In this document: piece after piece, positions 7,827-16,583 of the stretch | Layout of the letters: the number at the start of each line of letters is the position of its first letter | How positions within the stretch are numbered: the first letter of the stretch is position 1 | Source: Methyloterricola oryzae | GTDB taxonomy: Bacteria; Pseudomonadota; Gammaproteobacteria; Methylococcales; Methylococcaceae | Assembly: GCF_000934725.1 (NCBI RefSeq) | Contig: NZ_JYNS01000014.1 | Span: 1-64,000 of the forward strand | Reading direction: 5' to 3' | DNA length: 64,000 nt | Translations under genes and position numbers: made by a program | The notes under the pieces: generated by a model | Database searches by the model: none | What the model was told of the DNA's origin: nothing | The model's input: only the letters and a program-made list of their open reading frames with translations

Positions 7827-8916
7827 TGTTGCGCTGGTACTGCCCTCACTCGAAGGAGGAGGGGCCGAGCGCGTTTTCTTGCGGCTGGCGGAGTTGTTTT
7901 GTCAGAGGGGATTGGTGGTCGATGTGGTGGTTGCACGCCGTGAAGGGGCATTGATCTCGAGCGTTTCCGAATTTGTGCGCCTCGTTGATCTCCACTCGTC
8001 GCGCCCGAGTCGAGCGATCCCCGCGCTGGTCTGCTATCTAAGGCAGGCCCGTCCCAAAGCGGTTATGTCGGCCCTGACGCATACAAACATCGCATTAGCC
8101 ATCGCGCATCGCTTAGCCAATGTCTCCAGTCGCTGTGTACTCAGCGAACGTGCTGATCTTAGAGTTTGCCTACACCAGGAGAAAGCGTTTTGGGATGAAA
8201 GCTGGAACCGTATTTTGGGAAAATTGGTTTATCCGTGGGCTGACCACGTAGTTGCAGTTTCTCGCGGTGTGGCACGAAGCGTCGTGGAGGTTATGGGAGT
8301 GTCAGAGCACCACGTCCAGGTCATCTATAACCCTATCGACCCGGAAAAAGTCAACCAACACTCCAGGCAACCGGTCGAGTTTCCCTGGCGCGACGATCTT
8401 CCCATCGTCATCGCCGTGGGGAGACTGGTCGCGCAAAAGGATTATCCCTGCCTACTACGGGCATTTGCCCGATTGATACAACATACCCCTTGTCATTTGG
8501 CGATTCTGGGAGAGGGAGAAGACCGCGAGTCTTTGGATCGCCTGATCAGTCAACTTGGCATCGCCCAACAGGTCTGGATGCCGGGATTTATTTGCAATCC
8601 TCTACCCTGGGTGGCCAAAGCCAAGGTCTTGGCGCTTTCTTCCCGTTGGGAAGGGTTGCCTGGAGTATTGCTGGAAGGATTGGCTTTAGGTGTGCCTATC
8701 GTAGCGACCGATTGTCCTTCTGGGCCAGCTGAAATTTTGGAACAAGGCCGGTTTGGTACGCTGATTCCGCCCGGAGATTCTGAAAAGCTTGCACGGGCCT
8801 TATCCAAAGTGTTGGCTGGTGAAAGCCCCGTTTTTTTAAGGGAAGAGGCGCTTGATAGGTTTCAGTCAGATCGGGTCGTCGAACAATATTTTGCTGTTTT
8901 GGGAATTGGATTATGA
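7795..8916 (+). CDS. Glycosyltransferase family 4
   Basis: A 373-residue GT-B retaining glycosyltransferase. The N-terminal acceptor domain begins PDVALVLPSLEGGGAERVF, with the Gly-rich loop of GT4 enzymes. The C-terminal nucleotide-sugar domain contains VIAVGRLVAQKDYPCLLRAF, LAILGEGEDRESL and the E-x7-E motif (RWEGLPGVLLEGLALG). It should add one sugar to a lipid-linked glycan on the cytoplasmic face. It starts at GTG 7795 with a GAGG ribosome binding site, overlapping the previous gene by 32 nt; its stop overlaps the next ATG. Donor and acceptor sugars are unknown. Confidence 0.88.
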   Translation: MISSFPLPKPDVALVLPSLEGGGAERVFLRLAELFCQRGLVVDVVVARREGALISSVSEFVRLVDLHSSRPSRAIPALVCYLRQARPKAVMSALTHTNIALAIAHRLANVSSRCVLSERADLRVCLHQEKAFWDESWNRILGKLVYPWADHVVAVSRGVARSVVEVMGVSEHHVQVIYNPIDPEKVNQHSRQPVEFPWRDDLPIVIAVGRLVAQKDYPCLLRAFARLIQHTPCHLAILGEGEDRESLDRLISQLGIAQQVWMPGFICNPLPWVAKAKVLALSSRWEGLPGVLLEGLALGVPIVATDCPSGPAEILEQGRFGTLIPPGDSEKLARALSKVLAGESPVFLREEALDRFQSDRVVEQYFAVLGIGL

Positions 8917-9731
8917 ATCTAGAAGACACGCGGTTTGCTTTTGGTGAAAACTGGCAAAGGTTTCTTGCCATTCTCACGGATGAGCAAATCTCAGCAGCAG
9001 AGGCATCGCTGAAATCCATGTTGAATTGCAATTCGCTAGAAGGATTGCGATTGCTTGATGCAGGTTCTGGAAGCGGTTTGTTCTCCCTAGCGGCTCGCAG
9101 AGCTGGTGCCATCGTACATTCTTTTGATTTTGATCCAAACAGTGTGGCCTGTACCCAGCGATTAAGGGAAAAATATTTCCCTGATGATCCACACTGGACT
9201 ATAGAGCAAGGCTCGGTTCTCGATAAAGATTACCTTTCAAGGCTTGGGCTATTTGATATTGTTTATTCTTGGGGTGTGCTACACCACACCGGACATATGT
9301 GGCAAGCTCTCGATAATATTATTCCTCTAGTCGAACCTGAAGGTAAGCTATTCATTGCAATTTATAACGATGCGGGAAAATCGAGTAAATATTGGTGGTT
9401 CATAAAAAGACTATATAACCGGAATCGATTCCTACGCCCATTTTTGATTGGCTATGCGCTTTTAACCACTCGATCAGGATGGATCATTCGCGGAGTCTTC
9501 AAAGGACGCCCACTAGAAAAATGGCGTCAGTATGGAAAGAAATCCAGAGGGATGTCGGCGTGGCACGACCTGATCGATTGGGTTGGCGGGTTTCCTTATG
9601 AATACGCAAAGCCGGAGGAGGTTTTTGATTGCGTGGTGGGAAGAGGCGGCAGATTGGTAAGGCTCCGAACAATGGCAGGCGGCACCGGATGTAACGAATT
9701 TGTTTTTGCCATGGATAGAAGCGGCAAGTGA
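8913..9731 (+). CDS. Class I SAM-dependent methyltransferase
   Basis: 272 residues with a methyltransferase core near residues 40-150: LRLLDAGSGSGLFSLAARRAGA (motif I region), VHSFDFDPNSVACT, and IVYSWGVLHHTGHMWQALDN where motif II would lie. The C-terminal third (KKSRGMSAWHDLIDWVGGFPYEYAKPEEV) is characteristic of a methyltransferase subgroup frequent in O-antigen and capsule loci. It begins with ATGA overlap on the upstream glycosyltransferase and shares a base with the next gene (TGATG), so it is part of the coupled operon. The substrate is probably a sugar residue or glycan end; this is inferred from context. Confidence 0.85.
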   Translation: MNLEDTRFAFGENWQRFLAILTDEQISAAEASLKSMLNCNSLEGLRLLDAGSGSGLFSLAARRAGAIVHSFDFDPNSVACTQRLREKYFPDDPHWTIEQGSVLDKDYLSRLGLFDIVYSWGVLHHTGHMWQALDNIIPLVEPEGKLFIAIYNDAGKSSKYWWFIKRLYNRNRFLRPFLIGYALLTTRSGWIIRGVFKGRPLEKWRQYGKKSRGMSAWHDLIDWVGGFPYEYAKPEEVFDCVVGRGGRLVRLRTMAGGTGCNEFVFAMDRSGK

Positions 9732-11635
9732 TGTGTGGTTTGGTCGGTGCTTTTTCTCCGGGTCAGGCGGTTGATGTTGCCCATTTAAGACGTCTGTCGT
9801 CTTTGATTCAGCACCGCGGACCGGATGACGAGGGTATCTATCTGGACCGTGAAGTTGGATTTTGTGTGGCGCACCAGCGGCTGGCCATTCTCGACCTCTC
9901 TCCTGCCGGGCATCAGCCGATGCAGTCGCGCTCCGGGCGTTATGTCATTACTTACAATGGAGAAATTTACAACCACTTGGGATTGCGTCAAACGCTGCTG
10001 GCTCAGGATTCGAATTTATCATTTCGCGGTAGTAGCGATACAGAAACCTTGCTCGCTGCCATCGAGCATTGGGGAGTAGAAAAAGCCCTCGAGTACTGCA
10101 ACGGAATGTTTGTATTTGCTCTTTGGGATAAATCGACTCGGCGATTGTGCCTAGCGCGCGACCGGATGGGAGAAAAGCCTCTGTATGTGGGATGGCTAAA
10201 CGGTACGATCGTTTTTTCTTCGGAACTCAAGCCAATCCTCTCCTGCTATCCGGTTAGCCTTGATTCCGAGGCGCTTGGATTGATGTTGGGATTGGGGTAT
10301 GTGCCAGCGCCCTGGTCAATCGTCAATAACGTGTTCAAACTACCAGCGGCGCATTACCTCTGGTTGAGGGAGAGCGATGCTAACCGAGCGATGGACATTG
10401 AAGGTTTTCGCGCGGCAGTCAGAGCGTATTGGTCCTTGCCGGAGATTGCTGCTAATGCTCTGAGACCAAATGATTCAGCCAAGCCGGGAATCGAGGAAGC
10501 CGAAGTTCAATTGGAGTGCTTGCTGAAAGAGTCGGTGCGCGATCGCATGCTCTCTGATGTACCTTTGGGAGCGTGCCTTTCCGGCGGTATTGACTCAACG
10601 AGCATTGTCGCTTTGATGCAAGCTGTTTCAGATCGACCGATCAAAACATTCACTATCGGTTTCGAAGAATCGGGCTTCGATGAGGCTGTCTATGCCGGTA
10701 AGGTAGCCCAACATTTGGGGACAGCTCACACAGAAGCGCGCTTAAAGGCAACGGACGCACTGGATCTGATCCCAAAGTTGCCACAGGTCTATGACGAACC
10801 TTTTGCCGATTCTTCCCAGCTTCCCACCCTGCTTCTCACTTCACTCATCAGGCAGCACGTTAAGGTCGCATTGAGTGGCGATGGGGGGGACGAGTTGTTT
10901 TTTGGGTATGGGCGTTATTCCACAGCGCTACGGCTTTGGAGGAGTTACAGCAAACTTCCTCATTGTTGCCGACGTTGGTTGGATGGTAATAGCTCACCGT
11001 TGTTCTCTTACCGGCTTTGGCGACTCTTGCGGCGCTTGGCGGCGCCAAATTTCGATGCGTTTTACTTAGCCTTTTCGTCTCCCGTGCCTGACCCGGCGAT
11101 TTTCTCGGATCGATCGCGTCCTTTGTGGGATGTCATGCAGCCTTTGCCCAAAGGTGTCGAAGAGTTGCCTGCTCGTATGATGTACCGCGATCAGACTTTG
11201 TATTTGCCTGATGACATCTTGGTCAAGGTCGATCGCGCGAGCATGGCTGTCGGCCTCGAAATGCGGGTGCCGTTGCTGGATCATCGCCTGGTGGAGTGGG
11301 CGTGGGGCTTGCCTTTTTCTTTCAAGTATCGAGATGGATCAGGGAAGTGGCTCCTCCGACAGGTTTTGTGTAAGTATGTGCCATCCGTATTATTTGAGCG
11401 TCCCAAGCAGGGGTTTGGCATTCCAATCGATGATTGGCTACGCGGGCCGCTGCGTGAATGGGCAGAAGAACTGCTATCACATCGTTCTTTAGCAATTTGC
11501 CCTCAATTGAATGCGAGCGCCGTCCAAGGGATTTGGCGTCAGCACTGCCAGGGAAGAATCAACGCCGGTTATGCATTGTGGAATGTGCTTATGTTAATGG
11601 CCTGGCTACAAGAGTGGCGCTTATGCGTATCCTAG
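9731..11635 (+). CDS. asnB: Asparagine synthetase (glutamine-hydrolysing) family amidotransferase
   Basis: 634 residues. Starting at ATG 9731 (not the GTG three bases earlier) puts Cys at position 2, the class II glutamine amidotransferase nucleophile (MCGLVGAF). RGPDDEG and the NGEIYNH block of the glutaminase domain follow. The C-terminal synthetase domain has the PP-loop LSGGIDSTSIVALM, then FTIGFEES, LSGDGGDELFFGY and FGIPIDDWLRGPL. The usual reaction makes asparagine from aspartate with ATP and glutamine. Copies inside glycan operons, as here, often amidate sugar acids instead. Complete and free of obvious defects; coupled to genes on both sides. Confidence 0.9.
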   Translation: MCGLVGAFSPGQAVDVAHLRRLSSLIQHRGPDDEGIYLDREVGFCVAHQRLAILDLSPAGHQPMQSRSGRYVITYNGEIYNHLGLRQTLLAQDSNLSFRGSSDTETLLAAIEHWGVEKALEYCNGMFVFALWDKSTRRLCLARDRMGEKPLYVGWLNGTIVFSSELKPILSCYPVSLDSEALGLMLGLGYVPAPWSIVNNVFKLPAAHYLWLRESDANRAMDIEGFRAAVRAYWSLPEIAANALRPNDSAKPGIEEAEVQLECLLKESVRDRMLSDVPLGACLSGGIDSTSIVALMQAVSDRPIKTFTIGFEESGFDEAVYAGKVAQHLGTAHTEARLKATDALDLIPKLPQVYDEPFADSSQLPTLLLTSLIRQHVKVALSGDGGDELFFGYGRYSTALRLWRSYSKLPHCCRRWLDGNSSPLFSYRLWRLLRRLAAPNFDAFYLAFSSPVPDPAIFSDRSRPLWDVMQPLPKGVEELPARMMYRDQTLYLPDDILVKVDRASMAVGLEMRVPLLDHRLVEWAWGLPFSFKYRDGSGKWLLRQVLCKYVPSVLFERPKQGFGIPIDDWLRGPLREWAEELLSHRSLAICPQLNASAVQGIWRQHCQGRINAGYALWNVLMLMAWLQEWRLCVS

Positions 11636-12735
11636 TTTTGGGGGATGTGCCGCCATTCGTCATCGGGGGCGCCGAAATGCAAGCTTGGCGCCTGGCGAGA
11701 CAATGGGTGGAACTTGGACATCGGGTTGATATTGCCGGTCACCGTATCCCCAACGCGACACACGAGGGAGTAAATCTTTTCCGCCTTTCGGTATTTCGGC
11801 AGGGTGGTCGATCGCTGCGCGGTGCCAGCTACTTTTTGTCAGTGGCAGCTTTTCTGCTTCGTCGTAGGCATCAGTACGATTTGATCTATTGCCGCTTTCT
11901 GGGGGAAGCGGCCCTCAGCGTGGCGTTTCTCAAACACGTTGCCTTGGTTGGTTTGCCCTTAATCGCGGTTCCTGCCTCTGCCGGCAGTGAGGATAAGGCC
12001 GATTTTGCGCTGCTCCGTTCCCTGCCCGCCACTGATAAGCTGGTGCTTTTGCTCAATCAGCAATGTGAATGCGTCAACTATATCGCGCCAGGCATTGAAC
12101 AGAATTTGCGGAAAATTGGCGTACAGCCCAAAAGAACCGCTTATATCCCCAACGGCGTCTCTCTCAGCTCGCGTCGTGCCCAAGGCCCGAAAGGGAAAGT
12201 CGGTCGCTTGGTGTTTGTGGGCCGGTTGGTCTACCCCAAAGGTCTAGAATTGCTCTTTCCTTGCCTTTGTCGTTTGAAGCAAAAGGGTTTCACTTTCAAG
12301 CTGACTTTGGTCGGTGATGGCGATATGCGCCCTCATTTGGAGCATCTGGCGAGCACGCTGAACTTAGAAAATGACGTGGAGTTTTTGGGGGAACAATCGC
12401 ATGAGGCGGTGGCCAATGAATTAGAAAAGGCTGAGCTTTTCATTCTGCCATCTCGTTTCGAAGGGCTATCCAATGCCGCTCTGGAAGCGCTTTCTTATGG
12501 TCTGCCCTGTTTGCTCAGCCGTTGTGGTGGGCTTGATACATTCTTGACGAAAGGCATGGGGTGGGTCTTCGATTCTGCCAACCCGGAGGAAGTAGAAGCT
12601 GCTTTGGCAGAAGCATTGAGTATCACGCCGGATCGGTGGCGCGCCATGTCGCAAGCCTGTCGGACGCTGGTTGAAACGCAGTTTTCCTTGGAATCAGTGG
12701 CACAACAATATATTGAGCTTTTTGAGTCGCTTTAA
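11623..12735 (+). CDS. Glycosyltransferase family 4
   Basis: 370 residues starting MRILVLGDVPPFVIGGAEM at ATG 11623, which overlaps the end of asnB by 13 nt. The frame is open further upstream, but that is the shadow of asnB. The GT-B fold shows in the N-terminal Gly-rich loop, the C-terminal RLVFVGRLVYPKGLELL and LTLVGDGDMRPHLE segments, and an E-x7-E motif (RFEGLSNAALEALSYG). It is the last gene of the plus-strand glycan operon and converges on the minus-strand glycosyltransferase only 13 bp away. It probably adds a sugar to the same lipid-linked oligosaccharide. Confidence 0.88.
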   Translation: MRILVLGDVPPFVIGGAEMQAWRLARQWVELGHRVDIAGHRIPNATHEGVNLFRLSVFRQGGRSLRGASYFLSVAAFLLRRRHQYDLIYCRFLGEAALSVAFLKHVALVGLPLIAVPASAGSEDKADFALLRSLPATDKLVLLLNQQCECVNYIAPGIEQNLRKIGVQPKRTAYIPNGVSLSSRRAQGPKGKVGRLVFVGRLVYPKGLELLFPCLCRLKQKGFTFKLTLVGDGDMRPHLEHLASTLNLENDVEFLGEQSHEAVANELEKAELFILPSRFEGLSNAALEALSYGLPCLLSRCGGLDTFLTKGMGWVFDSANPEEVEAALAEALSITPDRWRAMSQACRTLVETQFSLESVAQQYIELFESL

Positions 12736-12748
12736 CGCGTCACAGACT

Positions 12749-13762
12749 CTAAATCAACGATTGGTAGATATTTCGATAGCACGTAACCATTTCGTTTTCA
12801 GCAAAGTTTGTTGCCGCCCGCTCTCTTGCCAACTTGCCCATATTGCACCAGATGGCTGGGTTTGCGGCCAGCTTCTGGCAGTTTCGAACAAAGTCTTGTA
12901 GATTATCTTGCTCAAAAAGCCAACCCGTAACACCGTGTTCGATCACCTCAGGCAGCGATGTTGTTTTTGCGGCAATAACCGGTAGCCCGCAAGCCATGGC
13001 TTCGAGAGGCGTCAACGGCAATCCCTCCAGGCGGCTGGGGAAAAGCAAAGCATCGGCTTCGTGATACGCACTTACCAGTTTCTCCACCGATAATCGCCCA
13101 ATATTGATGCAATTGCCGGGCAAAGGATATTGCTTGTGTTGTCCACCACGGTCTGCGGTGTATCGCAACTCAAAATACTGCCCCAATATTTTCATCAAAG
13201 GCGCGAGCAAATCCACTCCTTTCCGTGCCGACCAATTTCCGACGTAAAGTAGACGGAATGGGTGATGTGGTGCGGTTCTGAGTATCGGAGCGAATTGCAC
13301 TGTATCGACGCCATTATGAATGATTTCGATGGGTCCAAAGCCAAATGCCATCTCAGCCTTGTTTGCCGTGTAATGGCTTACGGCGATGATACGTTGGGCG
13401 CGCTTGAGATTGGCGGCTTCTCTAGGATATATATAATACCTGTGATAAAGCGCCTGTATGAAACTCTTATATGGCTTCAAGATAGGGTCGTGCACACAAA
13501 AATGAAGCGTGACTACGATTGGTAAGGCGGGTGGTATGAATTGGGATGGAAGCCAGGAGTTGATATGAACAATATTGGCCCAAGATGGTGGTTGCGGCAC
13601 TGGGAAAGTCCAAGGAGCAAACTCTGTCCGGTGCGGCAGCCAAGTTATTTCTGCACGGATACCAATCTGATTTAAAGCTGCGACCAACCGTTCTGTAAAA
13701 CTATCCGCGCCACTGTGGCAGCGAACCGCGGGGAACCAAACAGCGGGCTGAAGGTTGGTCAC
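12749..13762 (-). CDS. Glycosyltransferase family 4
   Basis: 337 residues, GT-B fold. Visible pieces are HINSWLPSQF and VVTLHFCVHDP in the acceptor domain, IIAVSHYTANK, IIHNGVDTVQF, then LLYVGNWSARKGVDLL and the E-x7-E motif (RLEGLPLTPLEAMACG). Length is at the short end of the family. Its start overlaps the stop of the upstream methyltransferase by 4 nt on the minus strand. With the methyltransferase and the GT4 gene at 14540 it forms a second, oppositely oriented glycan operon. The substrate sugar is unknown. Confidence 0.87.
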   Translation of the reverse strand: MTNLQPAVWFPAVRCHSGADSFTERLVAALNQIGIRAEITWLPHRTEFAPWTFPVPQPPSWANIVHINSWLPSQFIPPALPIVVTLHFCVHDPILKPYKSFIQALYHRYYIYPREAANLKRAQRIIAVSHYTANKAEMAFGFGPIEIIHNGVDTVQFAPILRTAPHHPFRLLYVGNWSARKGVDLLAPLMKILGQYFELRYTADRGGQHKQYPLPGNCINIGRLSVEKLVSAYHEADALLFPSRLEGLPLTPLEAMACGLPVIAAKTTSLPEVIEHGVTGWLFEQDNLQDFVRNCQKLAANPAIWCNMGKLARERAATNFAENEMVTCYRNIYQSLI

Positions 13763-14529
13763 GATTTCTCGATTCTGTAAATCAACGTCGGATTTATCCA
13801 GGCGAGCCTATCCAGAACCTCGCTCGGCACAAATGCTAACAGGTTTAAAATGCCAGAGTTTGTGCCCTCGATGCTCAACATTTCCCTAATCGCTTTGGTA
13901 CTTAGGAACATAAATGAGAACCCGGTCGAATCCAGTAGTTCCTGTATCTTCCGAATTGTTAAAGGGTTGCAGTCGTAACGAACACCTCGTTTCATTAGTC
14001 GGAGATAAGGCGTTCTCAAGACGTCTGGAAGCCAGCTCAAAAAGGGCAGCCTGAAATGCGGCTCGATGAGCATCCAACGGTTTGGAACTGCTAGGTATCC
14101 AATTCCGGTCTTTTTGAGCACACGGTGTATTTCGTTTAGATGTATGATTTGGGCTTTGGTGTCACCCACATGCTCGATAACGTGGTTGCTCAATACGACA
14201 TCAAAACTGGATGCGCGGAACGGCAGTCGCGTGTCCTGCACTGTAACGAACTGATAGCCATCCTTCACCAATCGCTGATCCATTACATCAACAGCTGTTA
14301 CCTCGCAATTTAAACTGCGATGTTGCGCAAAGTAGTGCGCGATCCCGCCAGAACCTGTCCCGATTTCAAGCATTCTGATCGGCGATGGCAAGGTGGAAAG
14401 TTGCAGCAAACGATCGATCTTTAAGGCTTTCTTGTACCGAGATGGTAGATCGAGAACGGCGTGTGACTGGCGTTCTAACTTCGCTGCCGTCATTTGGATT
14501 GGCTTTGGATTTAGGCCGGAATCTGCCAC
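13759..14529 (-). CDS. Class I SAM-dependent methyltransferase
   Basis: 256 residues. Motif I is RMLEIGTGSGGIAHYF, the acidic residue is in VTAVDVMD, and the LSNHVIEHVGDTKAQIIHL and VLKKTGIGYLAVPNR segments follow, all standard for the methyltransferase-11 type. The C-terminal part (RGVRYDCNPLTIRKIQELL) resembles methyltransferases of cell-surface glycan loci. It sits between two GT4 genes on the same strand, 10 nt after the upstream one and overlapping the downstream one. A role in methylating a sugar or capping the glycan is inferred. Confidence 0.85.
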   Translation of the reverse strand: MADSGLNPKPIQMTAAKLERQSHAVLDLPSRYKKALKIDRLLQLSTLPSPIRMLEIGTGSGGIAHYFAQHRSLNCEVTAVDVMDQRLVKDGYQFVTVQDTRLPFRASSFDVVLSNHVIEHVGDTKAQIIHLNEIHRVLKKTGIGYLAVPNRWMLIEPHFRLPFLSWLPDVLRTPYLRLMKRGVRYDCNPLTIRKIQELLDSTGFSFMFLSTKAIREMLSIEGTNSGILNLLAFVPSEVLDRLAWINPTLIYRIEKS

Positions 14530-14539
14530 GGACTCTGAT

Positions 14540-15703
14540 TTATGCGGTTGCAGGCGTGAGATATTCGCATGCTTGAATCAGCCTCTCTCCGAAGAGAGAC
14601 CATTCCTGCGTTCTGGCGAAGTTTCGACAGCTTTCCAAATTGAAAGCTTCACGACCTGACAAGGTTTCAATGATCTTTTCAGCCAATCCTAAATAGTCTC
14701 CCGGTTCGGCCAGTCGTCCAGATACGCCATCTTGAACTGCGTCTGGTACTCCCCCGACCGCAAATGCGATGGTCGGCAAGCCGTGGGCGGCGGCTTCCGC
14801 TGCAACCATTCCAAAGCCTTCAGGATTATCCGGAATTCCCAAGACTGGAAAAACATGGACGTCCGACCCCCAATAGACATCGGCTAGTTCTGTGTCGGAA
14901 GGAGAATTCACGAGCAGAACATTCTCAGACACACCGCAACTTTGGGCAGTTGCCAACACATTTTCCTTGCTGATGTTTGCTTTATGTAATGCAAAGAGCG
15001 GCGCGTCGCCCGCAATTAGTAGCAGGCAGTTGGGATAAGACTCGACAATTCTGGGCATGCATTCGCTGATGAATTCGAGTATTCCTTTTCGCTGCGTTAG
15101 ACGCCCGACAGAGAGCAGTATTAGTCGATCGCCAAGGCCATAAGTCGTCCGGAATCGGCTTCGAGCGCTTGGATCTAAGTGGGGAATTGAAACTCCTGGG
15201 TTTAAAACCGTGATGCGTTCAGCGGGAATGCCCGCGAACTCTGCGAGGCGTGCCGTGGCACGGCTGTTAGCGATGATTCGGTCCATCCGGCGTATACAAG
15301 GAAGCCAGAGCTTACGGTACAACGTGTGGGCGACGGTAATGTCCAGACCGTGCAGATAGGCAAGGGGTCTGGCGCCTGTGACCCGTGCGGCCAGCCAGAC
15401 GATAGGGGCTGTTAGTCCGCTGCCAGCCAATACAATACTTGGGCGAATACTTCTTGCGACACGGAAAGTTTGCCACGTCGCCTCAAGCAGGAATATGGGG
15501 ACGGGCGAGAGCCTGACTTCGATAACTTCTACGTTTCCTGGTAAACCACAGTTCGCGGCACCATGGGGCGCAACGACAGTAACCTTGCTTCGCTTGGCTA
15601 ATTCGTCGGCTATATGCCAATTCAGTTTTTCCATCCCGCCCAAGCGTGGTGGGAAGTTTCGCGTAACGAGAAGAATCGATTCGAAATTAGTTTTCGGCTT
15701 CAT
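14540..15703 (-). CDS. Glycosyltransferase family 4
   Basis: 387 residues beginning MKPKTNFESILLVTRNFPP. The RLGGMEKLNWHIADEL loop and AYLHGLDI lie in the acceptor domain, followed by RIIANSRATARLAEF and ITVLNPGVSI. The donor domain has LILLSVGRLTQRKGILEFI, LLLIAGDAP and an E-x7-E motif (PEGFGMVAAEAAAHG). It is a GT-B retaining enzyme, likely working with the flippase operon on one glycan. It is the first gene of the minus-strand trio; the MNT/HEPN pair lies 36 nt upstream in the same direction and may be co-transcribed. Confidence 0.88.
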   Translation of the reverse strand: MKPKTNFESILLVTRNFPPRLGGMEKLNWHIADELAKRSKVTVVAPHGAANCGLPGNVEVIEVRLSPVPIFLLEATWQTFRVARSIRPSIVLAGSGLTAPIVWLAARVTGARPLAYLHGLDITVAHTLYRKLWLPCIRRMDRIIANSRATARLAEFAGIPAERITVLNPGVSIPHLDPSARSRFRTTYGLGDRLILLSVGRLTQRKGILEFISECMPRIVESYPNCLLLIAGDAPLFALHKANISKENVLATAQSCGVSENVLLVNSPSDTELADVYWGSDVHVFPVLGIPDNPEGFGMVAAEAAAHGLPTIAFAVGGVPDAVQDGVSGRLAEPGDYLGLAEKIIETLSGREAFNLESCRNFARTQEWSLFGERLIQACEYLTPATA

Positions 15704-15739
15704 GTCCTAGTAAACCGAGAGTTGGCTTATTGCAGACCG

Positions 15740-16072
15740 TCACTGGAGGTTTTCCGTGTTTCTTTTCTGTCCGAGTCGCAGTAGATCAATTCCATACTTT
15801 CGAATTTGGGCGATAAGTTCTGGAGTGTCAAGCGTATGCATGAGTGTCATATCCACTTTCCATGGGAGTAACAGATCATCAATCTTCATCTCGTAGTTGC
15901 TTAGGTCAGACAAGTTGAGTTGCGGCGACTCAAGGCAAAGGTCGATGTCGGAACCCTCCCGCGCGCGCCCTTTCACGCGAGAACCGTAGAGCCAGACATG
16001 AAGAATTCGTGCATCGCCTTGGAATACGCTTGCGATTCTTTTAACGATCTCATTTGGCAAGCCGAAGGGCAT
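15740..16072 (-). CDS. MNT-domain nucleotidyltransferase (antitoxin MntA-like)
   Basis: 110 residues. The minimal nucleotidyltransferase motif GSRVKGRAREGSDIDLCLE (GSx10DxD) is intact around residues 30-48, with a third acidic residue in KVDMTLM. Such proteins pair with HEPN partners as type VII toxin-antitoxin systems, where the MNT enzyme AMPylates and so silences the HEPN RNase. The partner gene ends 2 nt upstream on the same strand. Why this pair sits inside a glycan locus is unclear; it may be a mobile passenger or stabilise the island. Confidence 0.85.
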   Translation of the reverse strand: MPFGLPNEIVKRIASVFQGDARILHVWLYGSRVKGRAREGSDIDLCLESPQLNLSDLSNYEMKIDDLLLPWKVDMTLMHTLDTPELIAQIRKYGIDLLRLGQKRNTENLQ

Positions 16073-16074
16073 AT

Positions 16075-16497
16075 TTAATGGATGGCCTTCATTTTTTCCA
16101 AAAACATTTGAAATAGTGAGTGATACCGGGTGACGATCTGTTCCACAATACCCTCGGCGACGGCTTGATTATAGGTGTGGGATGTTTTGTTTCGACTGGC
16201 GACCATTTCCATCCAGCCTTCGCCGTCCATGATAAGGCCGTTTGCGAAAGCCTCTCGTGTTGCGTCGCGTGATCCGGTAATGCTGGAATTGCCTTGGTAA
16301 AAAAAGTAATCCTTCATGACGTTCCAGGCGAGCTCATGCGTAAACTCGAATGCCTGGATTACGCCTTGCTTCTCTAGGTCGGAGAGCGGTCGTTGTCTGG
16401 ATAATTCAACCGCTGCTGATAGCGAGGTCAGGGCTCGCGAATAGTTTGCGAGGCGATTTTGCCAGCGAAATTCTGGTTGAGCGGTATCGTGCGACAT
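16075..16497 (-). CDS. HEPN-type partner of MNT nucleotidyltransferase (HI0074 family)
   Basis: 140 residues, all-helical, matching the nucleotidyltransferase substrate-binding family represented by Haemophilus HI0074: RWQNRLANYSRAL at the start, then IQAFEFTHELAWNVMKDYF and DGEGWMEMVASRNKTSHTYN. The RNKTSH segment fits the HEPN R-x4-6-H RNase motif, so it may be a toxin. It is directly followed (2-nt gap) by the MNT gene, in the order toxin-antitoxin. In this subfamily, toxin activity is less well proven than in HepT, so the role is partly inferred. Confidence 0.82.
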   Translation of the reverse strand: MSHDTAQPEFRWQNRLANYSRALTSLSAAVELSRQRPLSDLEKQGVIQAFEFTHELAWNVMKDYFFYQGNSSITGSRDATREAFANGLIMDGEGWMEMVASRNKTSHTYNQAVAEGIVEQIVTRYHSLFQMFLEKMKAIH

Positions 16498-16583
16498 AGG
16501 GCCTGAAATTTAATCCAATTGCATGAGCGTTCGCAATAATCTTCACGCTTGGTTACTAAGAACGCGGCACATGCCGTTGCTTG

